Positions 41,028-49,280 of a stretch of DNA of 50,296 nt are shown in pieces. The notes under the pieces were generated by a model, which worked only from the letters and a program-made list of their open reading frames with translations, was not told the origin of the DNA and ran no database searches. The DNA comes from CAYREX01 sp964423505 (GTDB lineage: Bacteria > Fermentibacterota > Fermentibacteria > Fermentibacterales > JCC-6). Positions within the stretch are counted from its first letter, which is position 1; every line of letters starts with the position of its first letter. Where the stretch lies: positions 1 through 50,296 of the forward strand of contig CAYREX010000019.1 of the NCBI GenBank assembly GCA_964423505.1, written 5' to 3'. The translations under genes and the position numbers were made by a program.

Positions 41028-42013
41028 CAGTCCCTCCCGTCCCCTTCGTCACCTGCGAATATACCGGCGACGAGCCCGCTCAGAAGGGCGACGCCGCGCC
41101 ATAGCGCGAACGGGGGGACGAGTGGCGCCATCTTCGGATCCCTCGAGGCGGCCGTGCGGACGAGGGGCACGGTGGAAGCGAGGAAGGCCAGCACCCACGC
41201 GGCCGGGACCCATGGCGTGAGGAACCCCGCGACGACCGCCGCCGGCAGCAGCGCGCAGAGCGCTATCTGGGCCTTCAGGCCGAGCGGCGTGTAGGCGCCG
41301 CCCCCGACCTTCCGGGGGAACCTCCGAAGGACCTTCGTCCTCCACCTCCCCCTGGAGACCTTGGTCCGGAAGTAGCCGATCCAGGTGTCCCTGTGCCTGT
41401 GCCGGACAAGCGCCTCCGGCTCGAAGCGGAGGTCCATGCCGGCGGCCTTCATCCTGTAGGAGAGGTCGACGTCCTCGTGGTCGGGGAGCGGGAAGGACTC
41501 GTCGAAACCGTCCATCGCCTCCAGGGCCCTCCGCGTGAAGCCTGCGGAGTATGTGTCGACAAGGTCCGTCCCGCGCCTTGCCAGCAGGCGGTAGCGCTCC
41601 TCGAACTCCACCTGCGCCAGCCTCTGTATCGCCGCTTCGCCTCCACTGGAGTAGGCGCCCTTCACCCCGTCCGCACCGCCTGCGAGCGCGTCGACCAGCC
41701 TCTCCGCCCAGTCAGGCGAGGGCAGGCAGTCGGAGTCGGTGAAGAGCACGTATCTTCCAGATGAGGCGCGCCAGCCCCTGTTCCGGGCGGCGGCGGGTCC
41801 GGCGTGCGGCCCCTCGACCACCAGCTCCGCCATGCCCGATACGTCCGGAGGGAGCGGAGGGCCTCCGTCCAGCGAGACCACCACCTGGAGGCGCTTCCCG
41901 AGTGTCTGCCCCCGAAGGGCGGCCAGGCATTCCCGGAGCCTCCCCGCATCGCCGTGGGAGGGCACCACGGCGCTTGCCTCGGGTACCGCCGGGCCTCCGC
42001 TCTCCCCGCTCAC
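41027..42013 (-). CDS. Glycosyltransferase family 2
   Basis: A 328-residue GT-A enzyme: S-A-V-V-P-S-H-G-D-A-G-R-L-R-E-C-L-A-A-L, V-V-S-L-D-G-G, N-R-G-W-R-A-S-S-G-R-Y-V-L-F-T-D-S-D-C (the D-x-D), and P-D-H-E-D-V-D-L-S-Y-R-M-K-A-A-G. Two or three C-terminal hydrophobic helices probably anchor it in the membrane. The sugar is unknown. GTG 42013 overlaps the radical SAM stop (GTGA). Confidence 0.93.
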   Translation of the reverse strand: MSGESGGPAVPEASAVVPSHGDAGRLRECLAALRGQTLGKRLQVVVSLDGGPPLPPDVSGMAELVVEGPHAGPAAARNRGWRASSGRYVLFTDSDCLPSPDWAERLVDALAGGADGVKGAYSSGGEAAIQRLAQVEFEERYRLLARRGTDLVDTYSAGFTRRALEAMDGFDESFPLPDHEDVDLSYRMKAAGMDLRFEPEALVRHRHRDTWIGYFRTKVSRGRWRTKVLRRFPRKVGGGAYTPLGLKAQIALCALLPAAVVAGFLTPWVPAAWVLAFLASTVPLVRTAASRDPKMAPLVPPFALWRGVALLSGLVAGIFAGDEGDGRD

Positions 42014-43458
42014 CTCCGGAGGGACCTCCTGAAGAGGTACTTCCTGAAGACGCGGAACGCCTTGAGCGTGCGCCTCCGCTCGTCCGGGTCCCGAAGGCTC
42101 CTCAGCAGCTTCCTGAGCACGTATCCGGGCCTGAGGTAGAAACGCCTCCTGGCGTAGTCGCAGAAGTCGACCAGCTCCTCCGGAGAGAGCTCCTCGGTCC
42201 GGACCACGCAGTTGTGCAGACCCTCCTCGGTCAGCCAGCTCCTCCAGCCGCCCGCGGCCAGGTTACCGGTCGATACCGCCAGGTCGTAGGCCTCGGTGCC
42301 AGGGTAGACCATCATGGGGTAGAACTGGACGGTGTCCGGCTCTATCTCGAGGGCGAAGTCGAGGGTCTCCCTCATGGTCTCCCTGGTCTCGCCTCTGGTC
42401 CCGACCATGAAACAGCCGTGCACGAGGATGCCCGCGCGTCTGGCGTCAGCCGCGAAACGCCTGGATGTCTCCGTGTCGAGACCCTTGCCCATCCTGCGCA
42501 GCATCTCGTCACTGCCGCTCTCGAAGCCGACGCAGACGGACCGGAGGCCGGCCGCCCTGCATGCGGCGAGGGTCCCGTAATCGACGTCCGCCCTCATGTT
42601 GCAGGTCCAGGAGAGGCCGACGCCGGCCTCTCCTATGGCCTCCGCCAGACTCCTGAGCCTCCTCCTGTCGACGGAGATGGTGTCGTCCTCGAAGAAGACG
42701 GCGCGGACCTCCGGCATGTTGTCGCGCACCCAGAGCATCTCCCCCACTATGTCCTCGACCGAGCGCTTTCTGAACCGCCTGCCCTGTATGGTCTGGGGGA
42801 AGACGCAGAAGCTGCACCTGTGAGGGCAGCCCCTCCCCCCCATTATCATCACCTGCGGATGCAGGGCGTTGGGGTTGTTGTAGCGGGACGGCGTGAGGAA
42901 CCTCCTGTAGACGGTGCTCACCCAGGGCAGCGAGTCCAGGTCCTCCAGCACCTCCCCCGGTCCGGTCCTCAGGGGGCCATCCGCACTCCTGAGGCAGAGA
43001 CCGGGCACGTCCGCCGGGTCTCCTCCCGAGCCGAGCGCATCGAGGAGTCCGATGAGCGGCCGCTCGTACTCTCCGACCACTACTCCATGGAAGTCCTCGC
43101 CGAGGGATATCGTCTCCTCGGGCAGAGCCGTCGGATGTGTGCCCACCAGCACCGTGAGCCGTTCGCTCCGTGCTATGGCATCGGCGGCACGGACGTCGGA
43201 GCCTATGGAAGGCGTTGATGTCTCCACGAAGACCAGGTCCGGATCGAACGCCTCTATCCGCTCGACGACATCGCTCATGCCCAGGCCGTCCGCCGGGGCG
43301 TCGATCAGGTCCACCTCGGCGCCGGCCCCCTCCAGGGCACCGGTGGCGTAGGCGAGCCATATAGGGTAGTAGAGGGTGCCGCTCTTCGTGACGGCGGGGC
43401 TCCTCTGGCCCCTGCTGTAATGCGGGAGGAACGGGGGGTTAACTGCCGTTGCCTTCAT
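42010..43458 (-). CDS. B12-binding radical SAM protein 1
   Basis: A 482-residue class B-like enzyme with an N-terminal cobalamin-binding region (about 30-135: G-A-E-V-D-L-I-D-A, D-L-V-F-V-E-T-S-T-P-S, V-L-V-G-T-H-P-T-A-L-P-E-E) and a radical SAM core with G-C-P-H-R-C-S-F-C (CxxxCxxC). Further motifs are F-F-E-D-D-T, V-G-F-E-S-G-S and G-T-R-G-E-T. Relatives in polysaccharide and lipid clusters perform methylations or ring contractions; the substrate here is unknown. ATG 43458 lies within the end of the GT9 gene. Confidence 0.92.
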   Translation of the reverse strand: MKATAVNPPFLPHYSRGQRSPAVTKSGTLYYPIWLAYATGALEGAGAEVDLIDAPADGLGMSDVVERIEAFDPDLVFVETSTPSIGSDVRAADAIARSERLTVLVGTHPTALPEETISLGEDFHGVVVGEYERPLIGLLDALGSGGDPADVPGLCLRSADGPLRTGPGEVLEDLDSLPWVSTVYRRFLTPSRYNNPNALHPQVMIMGGRGCPHRCSFCVFPQTIQGRRFRKRSVEDIVGEMLWVRDNMPEVRAVFFEDDTISVDRRRLRSLAEAIGEAGVGLSWTCNMRADVDYGTLAACRAAGLRSVCVGFESGSDEMLRRMGKGLDTETSRRFAADARRAGILVHGCFMVGTRGETRETMRETLDFALEIEPDTVQFYPMMVYPGTEAYDLAVSTGNLAAGGWRSWLTEEGLHNCVVRTEELSPEELVDFCDYARRRFYLRPGYVLRKLLRSLRDPDERRRTLKAFRVFRKYLFRRSLRR

Positions 43459-44461
43459 CGATTACCTTCCACAGGGCAGCGGCCGCGTCCTCGGGCCGCA
43501 CGGCTTCCATGCACACCGGACGGTCGCGCCTGCAGCCGCCGAAGACGCTGCTGGCGTAGCAGGGCGAGCAGGAGATGTCAGCCGAGACAGGTTTCACCGA
43601 GCCGGGTGCGTAGAGCTCCGACGGCGACGTCGGGCCGAAGACCACCACAGCCGGCGCCCCGACGGCGGTTGCAAGGTGAGCCAGACCGCTGTCGTTGCCC
43701 AGGAACGCGGCGCACCCCTCGAGCACCGCCGCCGCCTGGCCCCAGGTCGTCCTGCCGGCAAGGTCCAGCGCCACCGGGGCGATGGTCAGCAGCTCCTCGG
43801 ACTCCAACCGGTCCCCCGGGCCGCCGAGAAGGACGATTCGGAGACCCGCGTCCACGAGGGCCTTGCAGACTGCGCCGAAGCGCTCCGCGGGCCACCTCTT
43901 CTCCGCCACGTCGTCCCTCGGGTTCCGACCGCCGCCAGGGGCCACGGCCACGTAGCGCGAGCCATCCAGCAGCGAGCCGGCCCACTCCCTCTCCTCGTCC
44001 GTCACCGGGAAGACCGGCGCCACCGCCGTAGCCCCGGCATCGACGCCCGCCACGGTGGAGTACGAGTCGCCTGCGAAAACCCCCCGCCGCAGCGGGGAGA
44101 CGCTCTCCCAGCCGCCCAGGGGGCTCTCTCCCGCCGAGCGCATGGGCGCGCCGGTCAGCCACCGGACCCACCGCCTGACGGCCCCGGAGGACTGCAGGAC
44201 CACCGTCAAGCCCACGTCCCGGAGCTCCCGGCGGCGACTGCCCGACCAGCGGAGCAGCCGAAGGAGCCCGGCGACCCCGGAGAAGGGGAATGGCGCGACG
44301 AACAGCCTCTCCACACCGGGCATCCGTGCCCACACCTCCGCGGCCGAGGGCCCCGTCAGCACCCAGAGCCTCTCCCGTGCGGCCAGAGCGGACGCCGCAG
44401 GTGTGCAGAGAAGAGCGTCTCCGAAGGCGTGGGTCTTCACCAGCAGCACCGGGGAGCCCAT
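43439..44461 (-). CDS. Glycosyltransferase family 9 (heptosyltransferase-like)
   Basis: A 340-residue GT-B enzyme: N-terminal V-L-L-V-K-T-H-A-F-G-D-A-L-L, a central V-A-V-A-P-G-G-G-R-N-P, and the nucleotide-sugar region L-L-G-G-P-G-D-R, F-L-G-N-D-S-G-L-A-H-L-A-T-A-V-G-A-P-A-V-V-V-F-G-P-T-S-P. A late Cys cluster (C-S-P-C-Y ... C-R-R-D-R-P-V-C) is common in the family. It probably adds heptose or a similar sugar to a core or surface glycan. ATG 44461 shares its junction with the preceding stop (TGATG). Confidence 0.93.
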   Translation of the reverse strand: MGSPVLLVKTHAFGDALLCTPAASALAARERLWVLTGPSAAEVWARMPGVERLFVAPFPFSGVAGLLRLLRWSGSRRRELRDVGLTVVLQSSGAVRRWVRWLTGAPMRSAGESPLGGWESVSPLRRGVFAGDSYSTVAGVDAGATAVAPVFPVTDEEREWAGSLLDGSRYVAVAPGGGRNPRDDVAEKRWPAERFGAVCKALVDAGLRIVLLGGPGDRLESEELLTIAPVALDLAGRTTWGQAAAVLEGCAAFLGNDSGLAHLATAVGAPAVVVFGPTSPSELYAPGSVKPVSADISCSPCYASSVFGGCRRDRPVCMEAVRPEDAAAALWKVIDEGNGS

Positions 44462-45870
44462 CAGGCCCTCCGGCGGCGCGATGCGGCGAGCCTGGCGACG
44501 GCGTGCCTGAGCCCGTACACCGCCATGATCACCATGGGGAAGTCTATGGAGACCCGGTGCGGGGTACCGGCCGCCGTGAGTATGTGCATAAGGCAGTAGC
44601 CGGCCACGGCGGTCGAGAGGTAGACTCCCCCCGCCCCCTCCCTCAGGATTAGCAGCGCCCCTCCCCAGAGGAAGAGGAGGACCGGGAAGAAGAAGAGCAG
44701 ACCCGCCAGGGTGTAGCCCGGCGAGAAGGCGTTCAGTGGGAACGGCTTGAACAGCTCGACGAACCGGAGGCTCATCAGCCTGAGAGTGAGTACCGGGTTC
44801 GCCCTCATGAAGCGGATGTTCCTGCTGTAGAGGACGCTGTCCCGCACCCACTCCGGCTCCTCCTCGAAGTCGGGGAACTCGGCGAGCTCCGGAGAGTCGA
44901 GTTGGCCCATGTACTGCTCGCGGAGCCTTCCGTAGAGCAGCCTCGCGCCCTGGAGCTCATGCTCGAAGTGGGAGGTGAATATGCGTCCGTTGTACTCCCA
45001 GAGCTGCACTCCTCCCTGGGTCGGGAGGAACCGCAGCTCCCCGGTCACCGCCCTGTTCCTCAGCCCCCACGGCATAAGGACCGCCGCGAAGGCGGCAAAG
45101 GCCAGCAGGCCGGCCGAGAGCCCCCTCCCGAAGCGGTGGCCCTCATTCGGTCGCAGGCCGAACCGGAGCTTCGAGACCGAGCCGGAGAACGGCAGCAGAA
45201 GCATCCCCCAGGCGGCCAGCGGCAGGGCGGCCGGCCTCACCAGGAAGGCGACCCCCCAGCAGGCACCGGTGAGCAGCGCCGAGAGCGGCAGTGAGCGGAG
45301 CGGTCCCCTCCCGGACAGCATGATGACGGTCATGAGCAGCGAGGCGGTCAGCAGGAGGGTGAAGAGCGCCTGCGTGGCTGGTATGGCCTCGTAGTAGAGC
45401 TCGAACGGGTTCAGGGCCATGGCCAGACCGGCTGCGGTGAGCCAGCCGCCACGGAGGAAGCGTGATGCCAGCCTGTATCCGAGGAGGACGGTGAGCAGGC
45501 CGAGGAGCAGCTGGACTCCCCTGACGGCCAGGTAGCTCCTGCCCAGCACCGAGAAGACGCCGGCCATGAAGAGGGCGTAGCCCGGGACCAGGAACGTGGT
45601 CGGCCTGCCAGGCCTCAGCGCGCCGTAGTAGCCGTCTACGTCACGGTAGAACTCGAAGGTGCTCCTGAACATGGGGGAGGCCTCCGCCTCCCCGGGCGGG
45701 TGCAGCATCTCCGGGGAGAGCATGAGGCCCCTGCCCTCCATGATGTTCTGCGCCAGGTCTCTCTGGACCCGTCCCTCGCCTATCAGGAAGACGCCCATGG
45801 CGGCAGCGGCCAGCACGGCCACCCTGGCCGCGAGGGCGACGGCCATCACCGCCCTGAGCGAGCGGCTCAT
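44461..45870 (-). CDS. GT39-like (ArnT/PMT type) membrane glycosyltransferase 1
   Basis: A 469-residue polytopic protein of the GT-C type with an N-terminal helix, a first periplasmic loop carrying an R-D-L-A-Q-N-I-M-E-G-R-G motif (Asp typical for GT-C), R-P-T-T-F-L-V-P-G-Y-A-L-F, and many hydrophobic helices. It should use a polyprenyl-linked sugar on the outer face of the membrane. The closely similar gene at 47970-49280 suggests a duplicated pair. ATG 45870 overlaps the deacetylase stop (ATGA). Confidence 0.85.
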   Translation of the reverse strand: MSRSLRAVMAVALAARVAVLAAAAMGVFLIGEGRVQRDLAQNIMEGRGLMLSPEMLHPPGEAEASPMFRSTFEFYRDVDGYYGALRPGRPTTFLVPGYALFMAGVFSVLGRSYLAVRGVQLLLGLLTVLLGYRLASRFLRGGWLTAAGLAMALNPFELYYEAIPATQALFTLLLTASLLMTVIMLSGRGPLRSLPLSALLTGACWGVAFLVRPAALPLAAWGMLLLPFSGSVSKLRFGLRPNEGHRFGRGLSAGLLAFAAFAAVLMPWGLRNRAVTGELRFLPTQGGVQLWEYNGRIFTSHFEHELQGARLLYGRLREQYMGQLDSPELAEFPDFEEEPEWVRDSVLYSRNIRFMRANPVLTLRLMSLRFVELFKPFPLNAFSPGYTLAGLLFFFPVLLFLWGGALLILREGAGGVYLSTAVAGYCLMHILTAAGTPHRVSIDFPMVIMAVYGLRHAVARLAASRRRRA

Positions 45871-46613
45871 CTCCCGGCCGCCAGACGGACGAACCATGGG
45901 GAGAGCATCAGAGCCAGCTCCCCGGGCTGTCCTCCGGACCAGACCGGCTCAACGGAAGGGTGCATCACCAGCTCCACGCTCCCCTCCCCGGGGCCTCCCT
46001 CGTAGTAGCGCTCTATGTACGCCCTGGAGACGGAGCCGCTGGCCGAGAACCCGAGCATGCACGAAGGCGTGCCCAGGCCCCGGGCGGCCGCCTCCGCCGC
46101 GAGCCTGGCCCCCAGCCTGTCCAGCAGGCGCCCGGACACCCTGGCCGCCCTGTCCGGGAGCCTCGCCGCCCGGACGGTTCCCGCGCCGTACTCCTCGGCG
46201 AGGTCCAGCACTACCTCGCGCAGGGGCGCGAGGTGATGGACGTGCCTGTGGCTGTCGAGACCGGTGACCATCAGCCCCCTGGAGAGCACCCTCTCTATCT
46301 GTGCGCTCCACTCCCTCCTGACCTCGGAGGCAAGCCTCCGGGCGGAGAGCGCCCAGGAGGCCGTGGAGCCGGGGAAGGAGGCGCCGGTCAGAAAGGGCCC
46401 CTCGATGCAGTCCAGGTGCACCGAGACCGCCGCGTCGCAGGAGGAGGCGAGCTCCATCGCCGCCCCCGCTGTCGGACCGGCGGCGAGGACGCTGAGCCTG
46501 TGGACGCTCCCCGCCTCCAGGCACCTGCGGACCGCCTCGTCCACGTGACGGGAGAGCCCCAGGTCGTCGGCGGTTACGGTGAGGGCCCCGCCGCATCCTC
46601 CTCCCCCGCTCAT
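45867..46613 (-). CDS. ChbG/YdjC-family carbohydrate deacetylase
   Basis: A 248-residue enzyme of PF04794 with metal-site motifs L-T-V-T-A-D-D-L-G-L-S-R, V-H-L-D-C, L-D-S-H-R-H-V-H-H-L-A-P-L and V-E-L-V-M-H-P. The family removes acetyl groups from N-acetylated di- or oligosaccharides. In this locus it may trim acetylated sugars of the surface glycan. ATG 46613 overlaps the radical SAM stop (ATGA). Confidence 0.92.
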   Translation of the reverse strand: MSGGGGCGGALTVTADDLGLSRHVDEAVRRCLEAGSVHRLSVLAAGPTAGAAMELASSCDAAVSVHLDCIEGPFLTGASFPGSTASWALSARRLASEVRREWSAQIERVLSRGLMVTGLDSHRHVHHLAPLREVVLDLAEEYGAGTVRAARLPDRAARVSGRLLDRLGARLAAEAAARGLGTPSCMLGFSASGSVSRAYIERYYEGGPGEGSVELVMHPSVEPVWSGGQPGELALMLSPWFVRLAAGR

Positions 46614-47986
46614 ACCCGCCTCATCTTCAGCAGCGTCCTGAAGAGGTTCCGGGGGCCCAGCACCGTCCTCAGCGTCCTGAGTATGCGCCTCGGATGGGTG
46701 TAGAATCGCCAGAAGGCCCTCTTCTTCAGCTTCTCTATGTCGCCCTCCGCGAACCCCTCCAGCCGGTACACCGAGGAGTGGAAGCAGTCGAAGTCCTCGT
46801 AGTCCCGGTCGACCAGGTCCCTGGTCAGGTCCCAGAGCCTCGTGTGGGGGAAGGGCGTGGTGATGTCGAATATGGCGTCGTCGAACGGCTCGCGGGAGGC
46901 GAACTCGATGGTCCTGAGCATCTCCTCCCGGGTCTCGCCCGGCGCCCCGAGCATGAAGTACCCCTGGACGAATATCCCCCGGCTCCGGGCCATCCGCAGG
47001 GCGCGCCGGACCCCCTCCACGGTGATGCCCTTGTCGTATATCTCGTCCAGGACCCGCTGGGAGGCGGACTCCACTCCCATGTTGATCTTGGATAGGCCGG
47101 CCTCCCGCATGTGGTCCAGCAGCTGCTCCGTCAGGAGGTCCGCCCTGACGTTGCAGCACCAGCGAAGGCCCGGGCAGCGGCGTATCATCAGGTCGCATAT
47201 CTCGTGGACCCAGGGCCTGTCCACTATGAACGTGGAGTCCTCGAACATGAAGGCGTCTATCGAGTAGTCGGCCACCAGCTGCTCGAGCTCCGCAACCAGG
47301 CTCTCGGGGGAGCGCTTGCGCATCCTCCGGCCGAATATCTCCGAGAGGGTCGGCTGGCAGAAGGTGCACCTGTAGGGACAGCCCCTGGTGGCCATGACGG
47401 AAGTGCCCCTGAGCCTCGGGTCAACCCTGTCCATGGAGTACCAGCTCCTGAAGTACCTCTCCATGTCGAAGACGGAGCGGTCGGGGAGCGGCAGGTCGTC
47501 AAGGTCCTCCGAGACCATCAGGCCGGGGTTCCTGAGGACGGTCCCGTCGGCGTCCCTGTAGCAGGCTCCCGGCAGCTCCTCCCAGGAGCCGGTCTCGAGG
47601 ACCGCGGCGAAGGCCCTCTCCCCCTCCCCCGCGTAGACGAGGTCCGCGCCGGTCCTCTCCAGCGTTTCCTCCGGTAGGACCGTCGCGTGCGGTCCTCCAA
47701 CCGCCACGGTCGCCTCCGGAGCCCTCTCCCTGGCGGTGCGCACGGAGCGGACGGCGTCGCTTAGCTGCGGGGTCAGCACCGAGACGCAGACGAGGTCGGG
47801 GGAGAACTCGTCCAGATCGCGCTCCAGGTCGCGGAAGGGCCTGGAGGAGAATGACATGTCGGAGAGGGCCGTCTCCGCCCCGGCCCGGGCGGCGACCGCC
47901 GCCAGCATGCCTATGCCGAGGGGTGGCTGGCCGGAGGGGTAGCGGGTCTCGGGGAAGACGAAGAGCACCCTATCGAACTCGGGCAT
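46610..47986 (-). CDS. B12-binding radical SAM protein 2
   Basis: A 458-residue protein: N-terminal B12-binding region (P-P-L-G-I-G-M-L-A-A-V-A, D-L-V-C-V-S-V-L-T-P, V-A-V-G-G-P-H-A-T-V-L-P-E-E) and radical SAM domain with G-C-P-Y-R-C-T-F-C, M-F-E-D-S-T-F, M-G-V-E-S-A-S and G-A-P-G-E-T-R-E-E. The same architecture as 42010-43458 but clearly diverged. The C-terminal ~80 residues are basic and helical in both. Probably a tailoring enzyme for a glycan or lipid precursor; the substrate is unknown. Confidence 0.92.
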   Translation of the reverse strand: MPEFDRVLFVFPETRYPSGQPPLGIGMLAAVAARAGAETALSDMSFSSRPFRDLERDLDEFSPDLVCVSVLTPQLSDAVRSVRTARERAPEATVAVGGPHATVLPEETLERTGADLVYAGEGERAFAAVLETGSWEELPGACYRDADGTVLRNPGLMVSEDLDDLPLPDRSVFDMERYFRSWYSMDRVDPRLRGTSVMATRGCPYRCTFCQPTLSEIFGRRMRKRSPESLVAELEQLVADYSIDAFMFEDSTFIVDRPWVHEICDLMIRRCPGLRWCCNVRADLLTEQLLDHMREAGLSKINMGVESASQRVLDEIYDKGITVEGVRRALRMARSRGIFVQGYFMLGAPGETREEMLRTIEFASREPFDDAIFDITTPFPHTRLWDLTRDLVDRDYEDFDCFHSSVYRLEGFAEGDIEKLKKRAFWRFYTHPRRILRTLRTVLGPRNLFRTLLKMRRV

Positions 47987-49280
47987 CCCGTCGCTCCCTC
48001 CTTCCCGGCCCTGCCAGCCAGAGGGCCGTGGCGGTCATGGGGACCATATCCACCGGCAGGCGGTACCGAACACCCCCGTGTGCCATGGCGTGGACCGCCG
48101 CGTAGAGCAGGAAGACGGAGACCAGCATCATGAGCCTGCCGTCCCTCCGCATCCGGACCACGGCAATCGTACCCAGCGCCATCATCGGCAGGTAGACCAG
48201 CAGGCCGGCCAGCGTGGAGAGGGCGCCGCTCTGCGTGCCTCCCAGCGGGGATACGAACCGGACGAGCCTCCCGAGGCTGAGCCAGGCGTAGAGGGGAAGG
48301 TTGGCCGACACGTACTCCACGGCCGCCTCGCCCAGGAGGGCGCTCCTCTCGAGCTCGGTCTCCGCACCCGCCATTGAAGGGTAACCGGCCCCAGAGCCGT
48401 CGGAGCCAGCCCATTCCGGTACTCCTACCCCTTCCAGGGCCAGTATCTCGGGCCGATTCCGCATCCAGAGGTTCAGCGAGCCCTTGGTGGGGAGCAGGAC
48501 CGGGCTGCCCAGGGCGATCTGGTTCCTGGCGACCCAGGGGAGCACGCAGAGGGCGAAGGCCCCCAGAAGTGCCGGAAGAGCCCTGTACCTCCTCCGCAGG
48601 AGCAGCACGGCGCCCTGCAGCGGGAGCAGGAAGACCGCCGTGCTCCGGACCAGGAAGAGCAGCCCGGAGGAGGCTCCCGCACAGGCGCCGGAGCGCCCCT
48701 CCCATCCTGCCCGCATGGTCGTCCACGCCACCAGCGGCAGCAGGGCGAAATGCAGCGTCTCGGACATGGCGTACGCCGAGTAGTAGACGTAGTATGGATA
48801 CAGGGCCCACAGAAGGGCTGCCAGCACCCCCGGCCCCTCCCCCCAGGCGTCCCGGACCATCCTCCAGACCGCCCAGGCGCCGAGCAGGGCGGCTGCGCAG
48901 TTAAGGAGGAAGACGGCCCCGCTTACCGGCCCGAGGAGCGCGAAGAGCCCGCCGAGGAGCAGCGGATAGCCCGGCTCTATGGCTGCGGTGGGCGTCTCCA
49001 CCGGGGCGATGCCGAACATGTAGCCCGGATCCCCGCTCCATGCCTCGGCCAGCGGCGAGTCGCCGGAGGTGACGTGCTTAACCCAGGCCGCCTCGGCCGA
49101 GAAGGAGAGCCCGTGCCCCTCCGCTATCCTCCCGGCCATCCTGAGGTAGATGCCCTGGTCCCGGTGGGGCCTCGGCAGGCCTCCGCCCAGCCATGCGAAC
49201 CAGAGGAGCCTGGGCAGGAGCACCGCCGCCGCCAGCAGCGGGACCCTGTACCGGACCGCCCTGCTCAGCAGGGCTCCCAC
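47970..49280 (-). CDS. GT39-like membrane glycosyltransferase 2
   Basis: A 436-residue GT-C-type protein. An N-terminal helix (V-P-L-L-A-A-A-V-L-L-P) is followed by a periplasmic loop with H-R-D-Q-G-I-Y-L-R-M-A, an Asp in the expected GT-C position, then E-P-G-Y-P-L-L-L-G-G and about ten more helices. GTG 49280, preceded by GGAGAGG, overlaps the ABC gene by 16 bp. The pair with 44461-45870 suggests related sugars are added outside the membrane. Confidence 0.83.
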   Translation of the reverse strand: MGALLSRAVRYRVPLLAAAVLLPRLLWFAWLGGGLPRPHRDQGIYLRMAGRIAEGHGLSFSAEAAWVKHVTSGDSPLAEAWSGDPGYMFGIAPVETPTAAIEPGYPLLLGGLFALLGPVSGAVFLLNCAAALLGAWAVWRMVRDAWGEGPGVLAALLWALYPYYVYYSAYAMSETLHFALLPLVAWTTMRAGWEGRSGACAGASSGLLFLVRSTAVFLLPLQGAVLLLRRRYRALPALLGAFALCVLPWVARNQIALGSPVLLPTKGSLNLWMRNRPEILALEGVGVPEWAGSDGSGAGYPSMAGAETELERSALLGEAAVEYVSANLPLYAWLSLGRLVRFVSPLGGTQSGALSTLAGLLVYLPMMALGTIAVVRMRRDGRLMMLVSVFLLYAAVHAMAHGGVRYRLPVDMVPMTATALWLAGPGRRERRDARVR

